From: JAIXWP01 sp964428835
Lineage (GTDB): Bacteria; Bacteroidota; Bacteroidia; Flavobacteriales_D; Sanyastnellaceae
Assembly (NCBI GenBank): GCA_964428835.1
Contig: CAYRZQ010000013.1
Span: forward strand, 1 to 64,000
Direction: 5' to 3'
DNA length: 64,000 nt
Part shown: piece after piece, positions 1 through 7,509 of the stretch
Numbering within the stretch: the stretch's first letter is position 1
How the letters are laid out: every line of letters begins with the position of its first letter
Made by a program: the position numbers and the translations under genes
Notes under the pieces: model-generated
Database searches by the model: none
What the model was told of the DNA's origin: nothing
Seen by the model: the letters and a program-made list of their open reading frames with translations, nothing else

Positions 1-120
1 GATAGTATGATAGTATGATAGTATGATAGTATGATAGTATGATAGTATGATAGTACGATAGTACGATAGTACGATAGTACGATAGTACGATAGTACGATA
101 GTATGATAGTGTGGTAGTTG
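1..120. repeat. Octanucleotide tandem array, left (GATAGTAT/GATAGTAC)
   Basis: This is a gapless run of 8-base units, cut by the window edge. There are six GATAGTAT units (1-48), six GATAGTAC units (49-96), one GATAGTAT, then the decaying units GATAGTGT and GGTAGTTG. The sorting into a T-block and a C-block looks like recent expansion of two variants by slippage or unequal recombination. The unit is the reverse complement of the one at 661-916, so the two arrays form a large inverted repeat around the small gene between them. It is not a CRISPR: the unit is too short and there are no spacers. Confidence 0.97.
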
Positions 121-216
121 GTTAGAATATAATATTCGAAATTATTTAAAATTATATCGATGTATATATGAAAGGGCCTGAAAAGCGCCTATTCACCGGT
201 GTCTTTGGGATGAATA

Positions 217-235
217 ACTTCGCGACATGCGAAGT
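217..235 (+). other. Hairpin in the leader of the four-helix-bundle gene
   Basis: ACTTCGC and GCGAAGT form a perfect 7-bp stem around the loop GACAT, about 60 bases before the start codon. The surrounding leader (about 121-295) is otherwise AT-rich, with a GC-richer patch at about 173-212, and shows no gene. No T-run follows, so a terminator is unlikely. A structured leader or a protein-binding RNA is possible, but the sequence alone does not decide. Confidence 0.4.
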
Positions 236-295
236 ATAATTTATACCTTTTATTCTCACTATTTTACTCTTTGTTTCGTGTTGAAATAAGAAGAA

Positions 296-649
296 ATGAA
301 GAGTGTATTATTAGAAAAAAGCCTTAGTCTCGCTGTATTGACTATGAAATGGACCAGTGAACTACACTTTGGAGACTCCACGTTCATCAAGAATCAAATA
401 CAACGCAGTTGTACATCTATTGGAGCCAATATTAGAGAAGCCAGCGGAAGTAAGAGCCCAAAAGATTTCATCAATAAACTTAAAACTGCTTATCAAGAAT
501 TAGAAGAAACCGAGTATTGGCTTAAAATTATCAGTGATTCTCTAAATAAAAAAGCGCCTGAGGAAATACATCAATTATGTTTAGAATGCAGGAAAATGAT
601 GAGTTCCAGCATCAGCACAGCCATAAAAAACCTCAAGAGCAAACACTAG
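296..649 (+). CDS. Four-helix-bundle protein (S23/IVP family, bAvd-like fold)
   Basis: This 117-residue, all-helical protein belongs to the family first seen inside the intervening sequences of 23S rRNA genes in Leptospira and Coxiella, and later as free-standing genes in many Bacteroidota. The recognisable features are the central IGANIREASGSKS segment, followed by FINKLKTAYQELEETEYWL, and a basic tail. Related proteins form pentameric bundles, and the accessory protein of diversity-generating retroelements (bAvd) shares the fold. No rRNA gene, reverse transcriptase or template repeat is visible here, so it stands alone. It is bracketed by inverted octamer arrays. Its biochemical role is unknown; nucleic-acid binding is an inference from the fold and basic surface. 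The family assignment is strong. Confidence 0.85.
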   Translation: MKSVLLEKSLSLAVLTMKWTSELHFGDSTFIKNQIQRSCTSIGANIREASGSKSPKDFINKLKTAYQELEETEYWLKIISDSLNKKAPEEIHQLCLECRKMMSSSISTAIKNLKSKH

Positions 650-660
650 TAAATTCCCAC

Positions 661-916
661 ACTCTCACACTATCACACTCGCATACTATCATACTGTCAT
701 ACTACCATACTATCATACCAGCATACTATCATACTACCATACTAGCATACTAGCATACTATCATACTGCCATACTATCATACTAGCATACTAGCATACTG
801 CCATACTATCATACTAGCATACTAGCATACTATCATACTGCCATACTATCATACTATCATACTAGCATACTATCATACTATCATACTATCATACTATCAT
901 ACTATCATACTAACAT
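661..916. repeat. Octanucleotide tandem array, right (ACTATCAT and variants)
   Basis: This array holds about 32 uninterrupted 8-base units in constant phase. The majority unit is ACTATCAT, with variants ACTAGCAT, ACTACCAT, ACTGTCAT and ACTGCCAT; the variation sits almost only at positions 4 and 5. Units near the four-helix-bundle gene are the most diverged (ACTCTCAC, ACTATCAC), while the five nearest mpl are identical. The unit is the reverse complement of the left array. Its last 20 bases overlap the final codons and the stop codon of mpl. Confidence 0.97.
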
Positions 917-2240
917 CTTCGCCATCAAACGTACCTGACGTCATCATGAGTAGATTCGCTGATATCCACGTTTTGCTTCGGAGTTCGGCGAATAGGGCTT
1001 TGGAATCGGTGAAGACGCGGATGTTGTCGCCGCCGAATGCCTCGCGCACTTGTTCAGGGGTGATGGGCTTTAGCTTTTTGTGAGCAATGGTATGAGGGTT
1101 GAAATAAACATAGGCTTCATCTGCGGCTGACATTGCACCGTTGTATTCTGCTAAGAAATTTTCATTCAAACTGGAAAATGTATGTAGCTCCATGCAGGCC
1201 ACCAATTTGCGATCAGGATATTGTTCTTTCAATGCATTGGTAGTCGCTTTCAACTTGGAAGGTGAATGGGCAAAGTCTTTATAAACGGCGCATGTATCAT
1301 TTTTCATCACCAATTCCAAGCGCTTCGATGCGCCTTTGAAACTGGCTATTGAGGTGTAAAACTTAGAGGGTTCTACTCCCAATTTCTGACACACCAACAT
1401 TGCGGCGCTCAAGTTTTGTAGGTTGTGTTTACCGAAAATTTGAATCTCTTGTTCGCCTTCTTCGGTAATCAAGTACGTAATGCCATTGCGCACTTCGTGA
1501 TCAAATGTGGTGTAGGCGATTTTTTGAATATCTGCGCGCGCAGCCTCCGCTACGGCCTTTACTTCAGCATCATCAACAGAATAAATCAAAGTGCCGTGAT
1601 CGGAAATTTTATCAGTGAAAATTTTGAATTGCTCCACATAATTTTCAAACGTTGGAAACACGTTGATGTGATCCCACGCGATGCCTGTAATCACGGCGAT
1701 ATCTGGACCATAGAGATGAAACTTTGGTCGGCGATCGATGGGTGAAGAAAGATATTCATCCCCTTCCAAAATCGCGATAGGCGCCGATTCTGAGAGTTTT
1801 ACCATGCAATCAAAACCCGCCAGTTGCGCTCCTACCATGTAGTCGCAGTCGATGCCCAAAGATTGAAGCACGTGCAAAATCATTGCTGTAGTGCTCGTCT
1901 TGCCGTGGCTACCACCAATGACTACACGAATCTTATCTTTTGTTTGATTGAAAATATATTCTGGATAAGAATAGATATTTAGTCCCAATTCCTGAGCGCG
2001 CAACAATTCCGGATTGTCTTGACGCGCATGCATACCAAGGATGACTGCGTCCAAATCGGCGGTGATCTTTTCAGGAAACCAACCAATCTCCGCAGGCAGG
2101 ATGCCACGTGCAGCCAAGCGCGATTTGCTCGGTTCGAATATCTCATCGTCACTACCCGTCACTACGAAACCCTTGTCGTGCAATGCAATGGCGAGGTTGT
2201 GCATAGCACTGCCGCCGATGGCTATCAAATGTACTTTCAC
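897..2240 (-). CDS. mpl: UDP-N-acetylmuramate:L-Ala-gamma-D-Glu-meso-DAP ligase
   Basis: Mpl is a cytoplasmic Mur-family ligase that joins recovered tripeptide to UDP-MurNAc with ATP, recycling peptidoglycan. The 447-residue protein has the N-terminal nucleotide-binding start HLIAIGGSAMHNLA, the ATP-binding loop GGSHGKTS (about 109-116), the GDEYLSS segment typical of Mpl, and WDHINVFPT in the central domain. The start is GTG. The last five residues (VSMIV) and the TGA stop are written by units of the adjacent octamer array, so the native C-terminus has been replaced or extended by repeat sequence. The protein is otherwise full length and probably active. MurC is the nearest alternative, but the length and the EGDEY motif favour Mpl. 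Confidence 0.93.
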   Translation of the reverse strand: MKVHLIAIGGSAMHNLAIALHDKGFVVTGSDDEIFEPSKSRLAARGILPAEIGWFPEKITADLDAVILGMHARQDNPELLRAQELGLNIYSYPEYIFNQTKDKIRVVIGGSHGKTSTTAMILHVLQSLGIDCDYMVGAQLAGFDCMVKLSESAPIAILEGDEYLSSPIDRRPKFHLYGPDIAVITGIAWDHINVFPTFENYVEQFKIFTDKISDHGTLIYSVDDAEVKAVAEAARADIQKIAYTTFDHEVRNGITYLITEEGEQEIQIFGKHNLQNLSAAMLVCQKLGVEPSKFYTSIASFKGASKRLELVMKNDTCAVYKDFAHSPSKLKATTNALKEQYPDRKLVACMELHTFSSLNENFLAEYNGAMSAADEAYVYFNPHTIAHKKLKPITPEQVREAFGGDNIRVFTDSKALFAELRSKTWISANLLMMTSGTFDGEDVSMIV

Positions 2241-2347
2241 TTGTTCTTGATTTTATCCAAATGTATAAGTTGGAACCACACAACAGATTGATGAAAAAAC
2301 AAACATTTCAGCAATGCATTGTGGGATATTTTAAAGTAATATTGGAT

Positions 2348-3403
2348 ATGAATTCATCACAACATAAGCAGCGCGCAGCCAAGGTGAACTTGGGGCCAGG
2401 TTCGCTCGTGCACATAGGCAAAAGAAAGGAAGGAGCCGTTAAAATCCGAGTGATGGATTACTCCCTCGAACATCTGGAAGAATTTATTTTAAAAGACATT
2501 CAGCAATGTTCTAATTTCAAAAATAAAGACTCGGTAACTTGGTTTGACCTTGATGGCATTCATGACACCAAGATTATCGAACACATTGGCCAGACCTTCA
2601 ATGTACACGTATTGGCGCTCGAAGACGTTATGAACTCTACTGGCCGTCCGAAGGTGGAAAGTTTTGACGACTACACATTGGTAAGCCTGAAAATGTTGGA
2701 GTATCAGAGTGATAATAAGACGGTACACGTTGAGCACTTTAGCATCGTATATGGGCATGGATTTCTATTCTCTTTCCAGGAATTCCCCGAAGATAATTTT
2801 GAGCCCATTCGAGAGCGCATTCGTTCGAGCCTCGGCCGTGTTCGTGGAAAAGACTCTGAATACCTCGCCTACCTCTTGTTAGATACCATCGTTGACAATT
2901 ATATCCTCGTGAGTCAGCAATTCGCGGAGCGCATCGAAGAACTCGAAGAACAAATTGTCCGCAACGTGCGTGAGAGCACCTTGAGTCAAATCCTCAATTT
3001 GAGAAAAGAGCTGCTGAGCTTCAAACAAAGCATTGATCCTTTGCGCGAGGCGATCAACACGCTTTATAGACAATCTTCCCCTGACAATCAAAAGTATTTT
3101 AGAGATGTCTATGACCACATCGTATTTGAGTCGGAGAATATCAACATGTATCGCGAACTTATCGTGAACCTGCTGGAGCTGCACCAAAACATGCTCTCCG
3201 TTAAGACCAACGATGTGATGAAAGTTTTGACCATCATTACCACGATCTTCGTTCCGCTCACATTCATTGTCGGCATTTACGGGATGAACTTTGACAACAT
3301 GCCCGAATTGCGTTGGCAAAATGGCTACTTCTACGTGCTCGGACTGATGGGCCTTTGCGTGCTGGGAATGATAATATTTTTCAAGCGCCAGCGCTGGATT
3401 TGA
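2348..3403 (+). CDS. corA: Magnesium/cobalt transporter CorA
   Basis: CorA is an inner-membrane pentameric Mg2+/Co2+ channel. The soluble N-terminal part contains WFDLDGIHD and VHVLALEDVMN, followed by long helices rich in charged residues, two C-terminal membrane segments, and the signature GMN in IYGMNFDNMPE between them; the tail KRQRWI is basic. I chose the ATG at 2348 (351 residues, the normal family size). The frame stays open upstream to 2261, but that extension has no family-like sequence. The gene is divergent from mpl across about 107 bases. Confidence 0.93.
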   Translation: MNSSQHKQRAAKVNLGPGSLVHIGKRKEGAVKIRVMDYSLEHLEEFILKDIQQCSNFKNKDSVTWFDLDGIHDTKIIEHIGQTFNVHVLALEDVMNSTGRPKVESFDDYTLVSLKMLEYQSDNKTVHVEHFSIVYGHGFLFSFQEFPEDNFEPIRERIRSSLGRVRGKDSEYLAYLLLDTIVDNYILVSQQFAERIEELEEQIVRNVRESTLSQILNLRKELLSFKQSIDPLREAINTLYRQSSPDNQKYFRDVYDHIVFESENINMYRELIVNLLELHQNMLSVKTNDVMKVLTIITTIFVPLTFIVGIYGMNFDNMPELRWQNGYFYVLGLMGLCVLGMIIFFKRQRWI

Positions 3404-3466
3404 CACCCAAAAAGCCTTTATTCTGCAATTCAGTGAACTGAATGAATTTCAGATAGTTTGTCATGC

Positions 3467-3474
3467 TATATTTG
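3467..3474 (+). promoter_or_regulatory. Bacteroidota -7 promoter element for speA
   Basis: TATATTTG matches the Bacteroidota -7 consensus TAnnTTTG exactly and lies 28 bases before the speA start. A good -33 TTTG at the usual distance is not visible. The leader after it is A-rich, as is common in this phylum. Confidence 0.5.
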
Positions 3475-3502
3475 CAAAAAAAAATTTAGGTAAAAGAAAG
3501 AG

Positions 3503-4903
3503 ATGAAAACAAAATACATCGACCTCATCGAGCAGACCTTTGACTGGCCGCAAGAGGAGTTTACAATGGATGGGGATCAATTGTTGTTTCACGGCATTCC
3601 GCTGATGGATTTGATCAAGAAGTACGGAACACCACTCAAATTCACTTATTTACCTAAAATTTCAAAAAATATCCAACGTGCTAAAGCATGGTTTGCTACT
3701 GCCAAGGCAGAAATCGGATATGAAGGAGAATATCACTACTGCTATTGCACCAAGAGTTCTCACTTCCGCCATGTGTTGGAAACAGTTCTTCAAAACGACG
3801 TTCACATCGAAACCAGCAGCGCCTACGATATCGACTTGATCCGCCGACTGGCAATCATGAAGAAGATCGACAAGACGCAACGCGTTATTTGCAATGGCTT
3901 CAAAAAAGAAGAATATGTAACGAAGATTCTCGATTTGAAGAATGATGGCTTCGAAGATATCATTCCGATTATCGACAATGAATATGAATTGAATGCCTTT
4001 AAAGAAAAGACCACAGGTCCGCTCAATATTGGAATTCGTATTGCGAGTGAAGAAGAACCGAAGTTTGAATTTTATACCTCTCGACTCGGAATAGGATACC
4101 GAATGATCGCTCGGTTTTATAAAAAACAAATTCACGACGATCCGAACTTGAAGTTGAAAATGCTTCACTTCTTCATCAATTCAGGTATCAAAGACACTGC
4201 ATATTATTGGAATGAATTGGTGAAATGTCTCAAGGTTTATTGTGAATTGCGCGAGCTTTGCCCAACCTTGGACAGCCTCAACATCGGCGGTGGATTCCCC
4301 ATTAAAAACTCTTTGGTATTCAACTTTGACTACCAATACATGGTGACGGAAATCTTGCGTCAGGTGAAAGCGGCGTGCGACGACGCTGGCGTACCTGTGC
4401 CGCACATCTACACAGAGTTCGGTTCGTTTACGGTAGGTGAAAGCGGCGGAGCGATATTCAAAATTTTATATCAAAAAGAACAGAATGACCGTGAAAAGTG
4501 GAATATGATCGATTCATCGTTCATGACCACTTTGCCAGATACATGGGCGATTAACAAGCGATTCATCATGCTTCCAATCAACAATTGGAAGGAGAATTAT
4601 GAGCGTGTGTTTTTGGGTGGCTTGACGTGTGATAGCGACGACTATTACAACTCAGAGCAGCACACCAACGCCATTTATCTTCCTAAATATTATCCAGACC
4701 AAGACCAATACATTGGCTTTTTCAATACGGGTGCGTATCAGGAGACCTTGGGAGGTTTTGGTGGCATTCACCACTGCCTTGTGCCTTCGCCGCGTCACAT
4801 TCTGATTGATAAAGATGTGAAAGGTAAATTCAAGTATCGAGAATTTGCACCAGAGCAGAAGCCGAAGGATGTATTGGAAATATTAGGATATTACGAGAAA
4901 TAA
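3503..4903 (+). CDS. speA: Arginine decarboxylase (Bacteroidota short type)
   Basis: This PLP enzyme of the fold-type III decarboxylase family converts arginine to agmatine, the first step of polyamine synthesis. The 466 residues contain the PLP lysine in YCTKSS (about K84), the glycine loop GGGFP (262-266) and the active-site cysteine in GGLTCDSDD (about C376). It is much shorter than E. coli SpeA, as usual in Bacteroidota. The stop is only 6 bases before the mscS-type gene, so the two are probably co-transcribed. A deoxyhypusine-synthase-like gene follows further downstream. An agmatinase gene is not present in the window. A carboxynorspermidine or ornithine decarboxylase is less likely given the overall sequence. 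Confidence 0.87.
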   Translation: MKTKYIDLIEQTFDWPQEEFTMDGDQLLFHGIPLMDLIKKYGTPLKFTYLPKISKNIQRAKAWFATAKAEIGYEGEYHYCYCTKSSHFRHVLETVLQNDVHIETSSAYDIDLIRRLAIMKKIDKTQRVICNGFKKEEYVTKILDLKNDGFEDIIPIIDNEYELNAFKEKTTGPLNIGIRIASEEEPKFEFYTSRLGIGYRMIARFYKKQIHDDPNLKLKMLHFFINSGIKDTAYYWNELVKCLKVYCELRELCPTLDSLNIGGGFPIKNSLVFNFDYQYMVTEILRQVKAACDDAGVPVPHIYTEFGSFTVGESGGAIFKILYQKEQNDREKWNMIDSSFMTTLPDTWAINKRFIMLPINNWKENYERVFLGGLTCDSDDYYNSEQHTNAIYLPKYYPDQDQYIGFFNTGAYQETLGGFGGIHHCLVPSPRHILIDKDVKGKFKYREFAPEQKPKDVLEILGYYEK

Positions 4904-4909
4904 TACCTT

Positions 4910-5761
4910 ATGAATCTGAGCATACCCCGACTAGCATTATCCCTAGCGGCGTTGGCTGCTATCGTCATCTTTCAGGATCAGTATAATTACTTGACATCTT
5001 TGACGGACTTGCCTCCGGTGTTTGAGCACACTCTCTATCGCACATTGATTGCATTTTTGGTGGTAGAAAGTTCGAGACAGGTAATCTTGCTCTTTTATCG
5101 CACAGGTCATCCAGAGCGTAAGCGCGACAATTTTGTAGCGGGGGTTGGACATATTGTGACCATCATCTACTTTCTGTTGTCCTTAGTTTTGATGTTGGCG
5201 TTGTTCAACATCTCTGTTAAAGAAGCATTTACCACATTATCGCTCATTGCCGCTGCTGTGGTTTTGATGACCAAGGATTATATTTCCAATCTTATAAACG
5301 GGATGTATCTGACCTTCACCAAGGTGATTACCATTGGCGATCAGGTATCCATTGATGGGAATAAGGGGAAAATACTTGACATCACCCTTACCAATGTGCA
5401 CTTGCTTAATGACGACGACGATCTCGTTTATATTCCAAATAACAAAGTATTTTCAGGTGAAATCATCAATTATACGCGTCGCGAGTTAAAGAAGACCACG
5501 ATAGAATTCGAAATCGATCCTTTTGTTATTTCTGACATTGATGCACTGGAAAGCCGTCTTATTCGCGAAATGGAGCCACACATGAGTTCCATACAGCCAG
5601 GAACTTGCAATCTCAAAACAGTAGCCGTTAAAAAAGACGTGGTCGTATTGAAGTTTCAGTACATCCTTACCGACCCTTTGAATAAGGAGCTGGATAAGAA
5701 AGTGAGGCGATTTTTCGTTCGCCGATTGGTGCGCTTGCTCCATGGCGACGCGGCATTATAA
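4910..5761 (+). CDS. MscS-family small-conductance mechanosensitive channel
   Basis: The 283-residue protein has about four predicted membrane helices in the first 130 residues. The last carries the pore-lining, small-residue-rich stretch TTLSLIAAAVVLMTKDY, followed by the MscS beta-domain (GDQVSIDGNKGKI, then DLVYIPNNKVFSGEIINY) and a cytoplasmic alpha/beta domain. It releases solutes on hypo-osmotic shock. It sits 6 bases after speA, a position where one might expect an agmatinase, and probably shares its transcript. Confidence 0.88.
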   Translation: MNLSIPRLALSLAALAAIVIFQDQYNYLTSLTDLPPVFEHTLYRTLIAFLVVESSRQVILLFYRTGHPERKRDNFVAGVGHIVTIIYFLLSLVLMLALFNISVKEAFTTLSLIAAAVVLMTKDYISNLINGMYLTFTKVITIGDQVSIDGNKGKILDITLTNVHLLNDDDDLVYIPNNKVFSGEIINYTRRELKKTTIEFEIDPFVISDIDALESRLIREMEPHMSSIQPGTCNLKTVAVKKDVVVLKFQYILTDPLNKELDKKVRRFFVRRLVRLLHGDAAL

Positions 5762-5769
5762 AATATTTT

Positions 5770-5789
5770 CATTAAAATTTTTTTTAATG
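5770..5789 (+). terminator. Weak AT-only hairpin after the mscS-type gene
   Basis: CATTAAAA and TTTTAATG form a perfect 8-bp inverted repeat around TTTT just after the stop codon. The stem is almost all A-T, so termination would be inefficient. It may only mark the end of the speA-mscS unit. Confidence 0.3.
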
Positions 5790-5838
5790 CGTCAAGTTCA
5801 CACTTGATTTTTTAATATTTGCCGCAAAATATGTAACC

Positions 5839-5864
5839 CTCTAAAACCAAAATCGGTTTCAGAG
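5839..5864 (+). other. Leader hairpin before the deoxyhypusine-synthase-like gene
   Basis: CTCT-A-AAACC pairs with GGTTT-C-AGAG around the loop AAAATC, ending 14 bases before the start codon. There is one A-C mismatch in the stem. It could modulate translation; no known riboswitch motif is recognised. Confidence 0.3.
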
Positions 5865-5878
5865 TTATCAAATAAACA

Positions 5879-6856
5879 ATGGGAAAGTACAATTCGATTA
5901 GAGAATTCATGTCTTCCAACTATCTGCACTTCAATGCTGCAGCGATGGTGGACGCAGCAAAGGGCTATGAAGCGCATTTGACTGAAGGTGGTAAAATGAT
6001 GATCACCTTGGCTGGTGCTATGTCAACAGCAGAGCTCGGAATCTCTCTTGCCGAAATGATTCGTGCAGGTAAGGTGGACATTATTTCTTGTACAGGTGCC
6101 AACCTTGAAGAAGATTTGATGAACCTTGTAGCACATGATCATTATAAGCGCGTGCCCAACTACCGCGACCTCACGCCTCAAGAGGAGTGGGATCTTTTGG
6201 AACAAGGTTGGAACCGTGTGACGGATACATGTATCCCAGAAGAAGAAGCGTTTAGAAGATTGCAAAAGCATATTTATGCATTGTGGAAAGATGCGGACAC
6301 TAAAGGAGAGCGTTTCTTTCCGCATGAATACATGTATAAAATGATTCTTAGCGGCGTATTAGAGCAATATTATCAAATAGATCCAAAAAATTCTTGGATG
6401 ATTGCTGCTGCTGAAAAGAATCTTCCGATAATTGTACCAGGCTGGGAAGACAGCACCATGGGAAATATTTTTGCGAGCTATTGCATCAAAGGAGACTTAA
6501 AAGCTTCAACGATGAAGAGCGGTATTGAATACATGATGTGGTTGGCCGATTGGTATAAGGCGAATAGTGCTGGTAAGGGAGTTGGCTTCTTCCAAATCGG
6601 TGGAGGTATTGCTGGAGACTTCCCAATCTGTGTAGTGCCTATGCTCTATCAAGACATGGAGATGCACGACATTCCATTCTGGGGTTATTTCTGTCAGATT
6701 TCTGACAGTACCACCAGTTATGGTAGCTATAGCGGAGCGGTGCCCAATGAAAAAATCACTTGGGGAAAGCTGGACATCACCACTCCAAAGTTTATAATTG
6801 AAAGTGATGCAACAATTGTTGCACCCCTCATATTTGCATGGTTGTTAAATCATTAA
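5879..6856 (+). CDS. Deoxyhypusine synthase-like (homospermidine synthase-type) enzyme
   Basis: The 325-residue protein is clearly of the deoxyhypusine synthase family, NAD-dependent enzymes that transfer an aminobutyl group from spermidine to a lysine or an amine. The catalytic lysine is present in ITWGKLD (about K297), in the context SGAVPNEKITWGK that matches the eukaryotic active site. MITLAGAMSTAELG near the N-terminus and FFQIGGGIAGDFP are also family features. Bacteria lack eIF5A, so such proteins are thought to make homospermidine or a related polyamine; that fits speA upstream. An Asp-rich protein gene follows after 10 bases. Confidence 0.88.
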   Translation: MGKYNSIREFMSSNYLHFNAAAMVDAAKGYEAHLTEGGKMMITLAGAMSTAELGISLAEMIRAGKVDIISCTGANLEEDLMNLVAHDHYKRVPNYRDLTPQEEWDLLEQGWNRVTDTCIPEEEAFRRLQKHIYALWKDADTKGERFFPHEYMYKMILSGVLEQYYQIDPKNSWMIAAAEKNLPIIVPGWEDSTMGNIFASYCIKGDLKASTMKSGIEYMMWLADWYKANSAGKGVGFFQIGGGIAGDFPICVVPMLYQDMEMHDIPFWGYFCQISDSTTSYGSYSGAVPNEKITWGKLDITTPKFIIESDATIVAPLIFAWLLNH

Positions 6857-6866
6857 TAATCGCCCC

Positions 6867-7223
6867 ATGGCTATTAAGCGCATTATCAAAGATTACAAAA
6901 CTCTCGGTCAAGAGCACATTGATTTGATCAACGAACACTATCCAAATGGGTTCGAGAATGAAAACCTTATTTCGTTCGTGACTCCGAAGGGCCAATTCAT
7001 CAAGGCCTTGGAGATACGTACGGAAGATACCATCTACCTATTTAAGATTGACAAGAATATGGAAGTAGATGATGAAGAAAACAACGACAACGACGGCCTG
7101 GCCATTGGCGACTTTGACTCTTTCAAGGGCGAAGACAACAATGACAGCGACGACGATGACGATGACAATGACACAGACAACGATCGCGCAGACGACGACG
7201 GCGGCGACGATGATGAAGATTGA
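6867..7223 (+). CDS. Small protein with acidic low-complexity tail, unknown function
   Basis: The 118-residue protein has a compact N-terminal half of about 65 residues (MAIKRIIKDYKTLGQEHIDL onwards, with RTEDTIYLFKI), followed by a tail made almost entirely of Asp, Glu, Asn and Gly. The N-terminal part resembles a short Bacteroidota family that databases sometimes label DNA primase; nothing in the sequence supports a primase. The tail is encoded by GAC/GAT-rich near-repetitive DNA and could vary in length. It lies 10 bases after the deoxyhypusine-synthase-like gene and before a strong terminator, so the two form a transcription unit. A role in binding cations or polyamines is only a guess. 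Confidence 0.7.
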   Translation: MAIKRIIKDYKTLGQEHIDLINEHYPNGFENENLISFVTPKGQFIKALEIRTEDTIYLFKIDKNMEVDDEENNDNDGLAIGDFDSFKGEDNNDSDDDDDDNDTDNDRADDDGGDDDED

Positions 7224-7245
7224 TACATCTTTTTTTACAAATATG

Positions 7246-7276
7246 AAAAGCACTCCAAGTGGGGTGCTTTTTTTTT
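7246..7276 (+). terminator. Rho-independent terminator
   Basis: AAAAGCACTCC pairs with GGGGTGCTTTT (one T-G wobble) around the loop AAGT and runs into nine T residues. It ends the transcript of the deoxyhypusine-synthase-like gene and the acidic protein gene. Confidence 0.88.
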
Positions 7277-7280
7277 AGAG

Positions 7281-7308
7281 ACTAGATACTAGATACTAGT
7301 GACTAGTG
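7281..7308. repeat. Short heptamer array (ACTAGAT/ACTAGTG)
   Basis: Two ACTAGAT units are followed by two ACTAGTG units directly after the terminator. This is the first of three unrelated tandem arrays in the gene-free stretch 7224-7542, which otherwise holds only the terminator and the start region of the next gene. Confidence 0.85.
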
Positions 7309-7328
7309 ACCGCAGCTTTGGGGGCTAG

Positions 7329-7412
7329 GGACTGAGGGACGGAGGGACGGAGGGACGGAGGGACGGAGAGACGGAGAGACGGAGCGACGGAGAGACGGAG
7401 CGACGAAGCGAC
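7329..7412. repeat. Octamer array (GGACGGAG and variants)
   Basis: There are ten 8-base units: GGACTGAG, four GGACGGAG, two AGACGGAG, CGACGGAG, AGACGGAG and CGACGAAG, plus a half unit. Variation sits mostly in the first base of the unit. The purine-rich, GC-rich composition differs sharply from the surrounding AT-rich DNA. Confidence 0.93.
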
Positions 7413-7425
7413 TTTTCTAAATTGC

Positions 7426-7509
7426 GAATTCCGAATTGTGAATTATGAATTCCGAATTGCGAATTGCGAATTCCGAATTGTGAATTCTGAATTCCGAATT
7501 CCGAATTGC
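7426..7509. repeat. Heptamer array (GAATTNN)
   Basis: There are twelve 7-base units with a fixed GAATT core and two variable bases (CC, GT, AT, GC, CT). It ends about 33 bases before the start codon of the EI24-type gene, so copy-number changes could move promoter elements relative to each other. The array is open in the frame of the next gene, but this looks accidental. Confidence 0.93.

Noticed and set aside
1..120. Possible CRISPR array or clustered repeats with spacers
   Set aside because: The unit is 8 bases, the copies are contiguous and no spacers or cas genes exist; it is a tandem array.
296..649. Diversity-generating retroelement, because the small protein has the bAvd fold
   Set aside because: No reverse transcriptase, no template/variable repeat pair and no C-type-lectin target lie in the window.
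2879..3406. Minus-strand open frame of 175 codons opposite corA
   Set aside because: The plus-strand product has the GMN motif and membrane helices; the antisense frame is a shadow.
6867..7223. DNA primase, a label I recall for similar small proteins
   Set aside because: At 118 residues with no zinc-binding or TOPRIM motif, no primase function can be supported.
7426..7509. Integron-type or phage attachment sites because of the repeated GAATTC palindromes
   Set aside because: The spacing is a strict 7 bases and no integrase is present; the palindromes result from the repeat unit.
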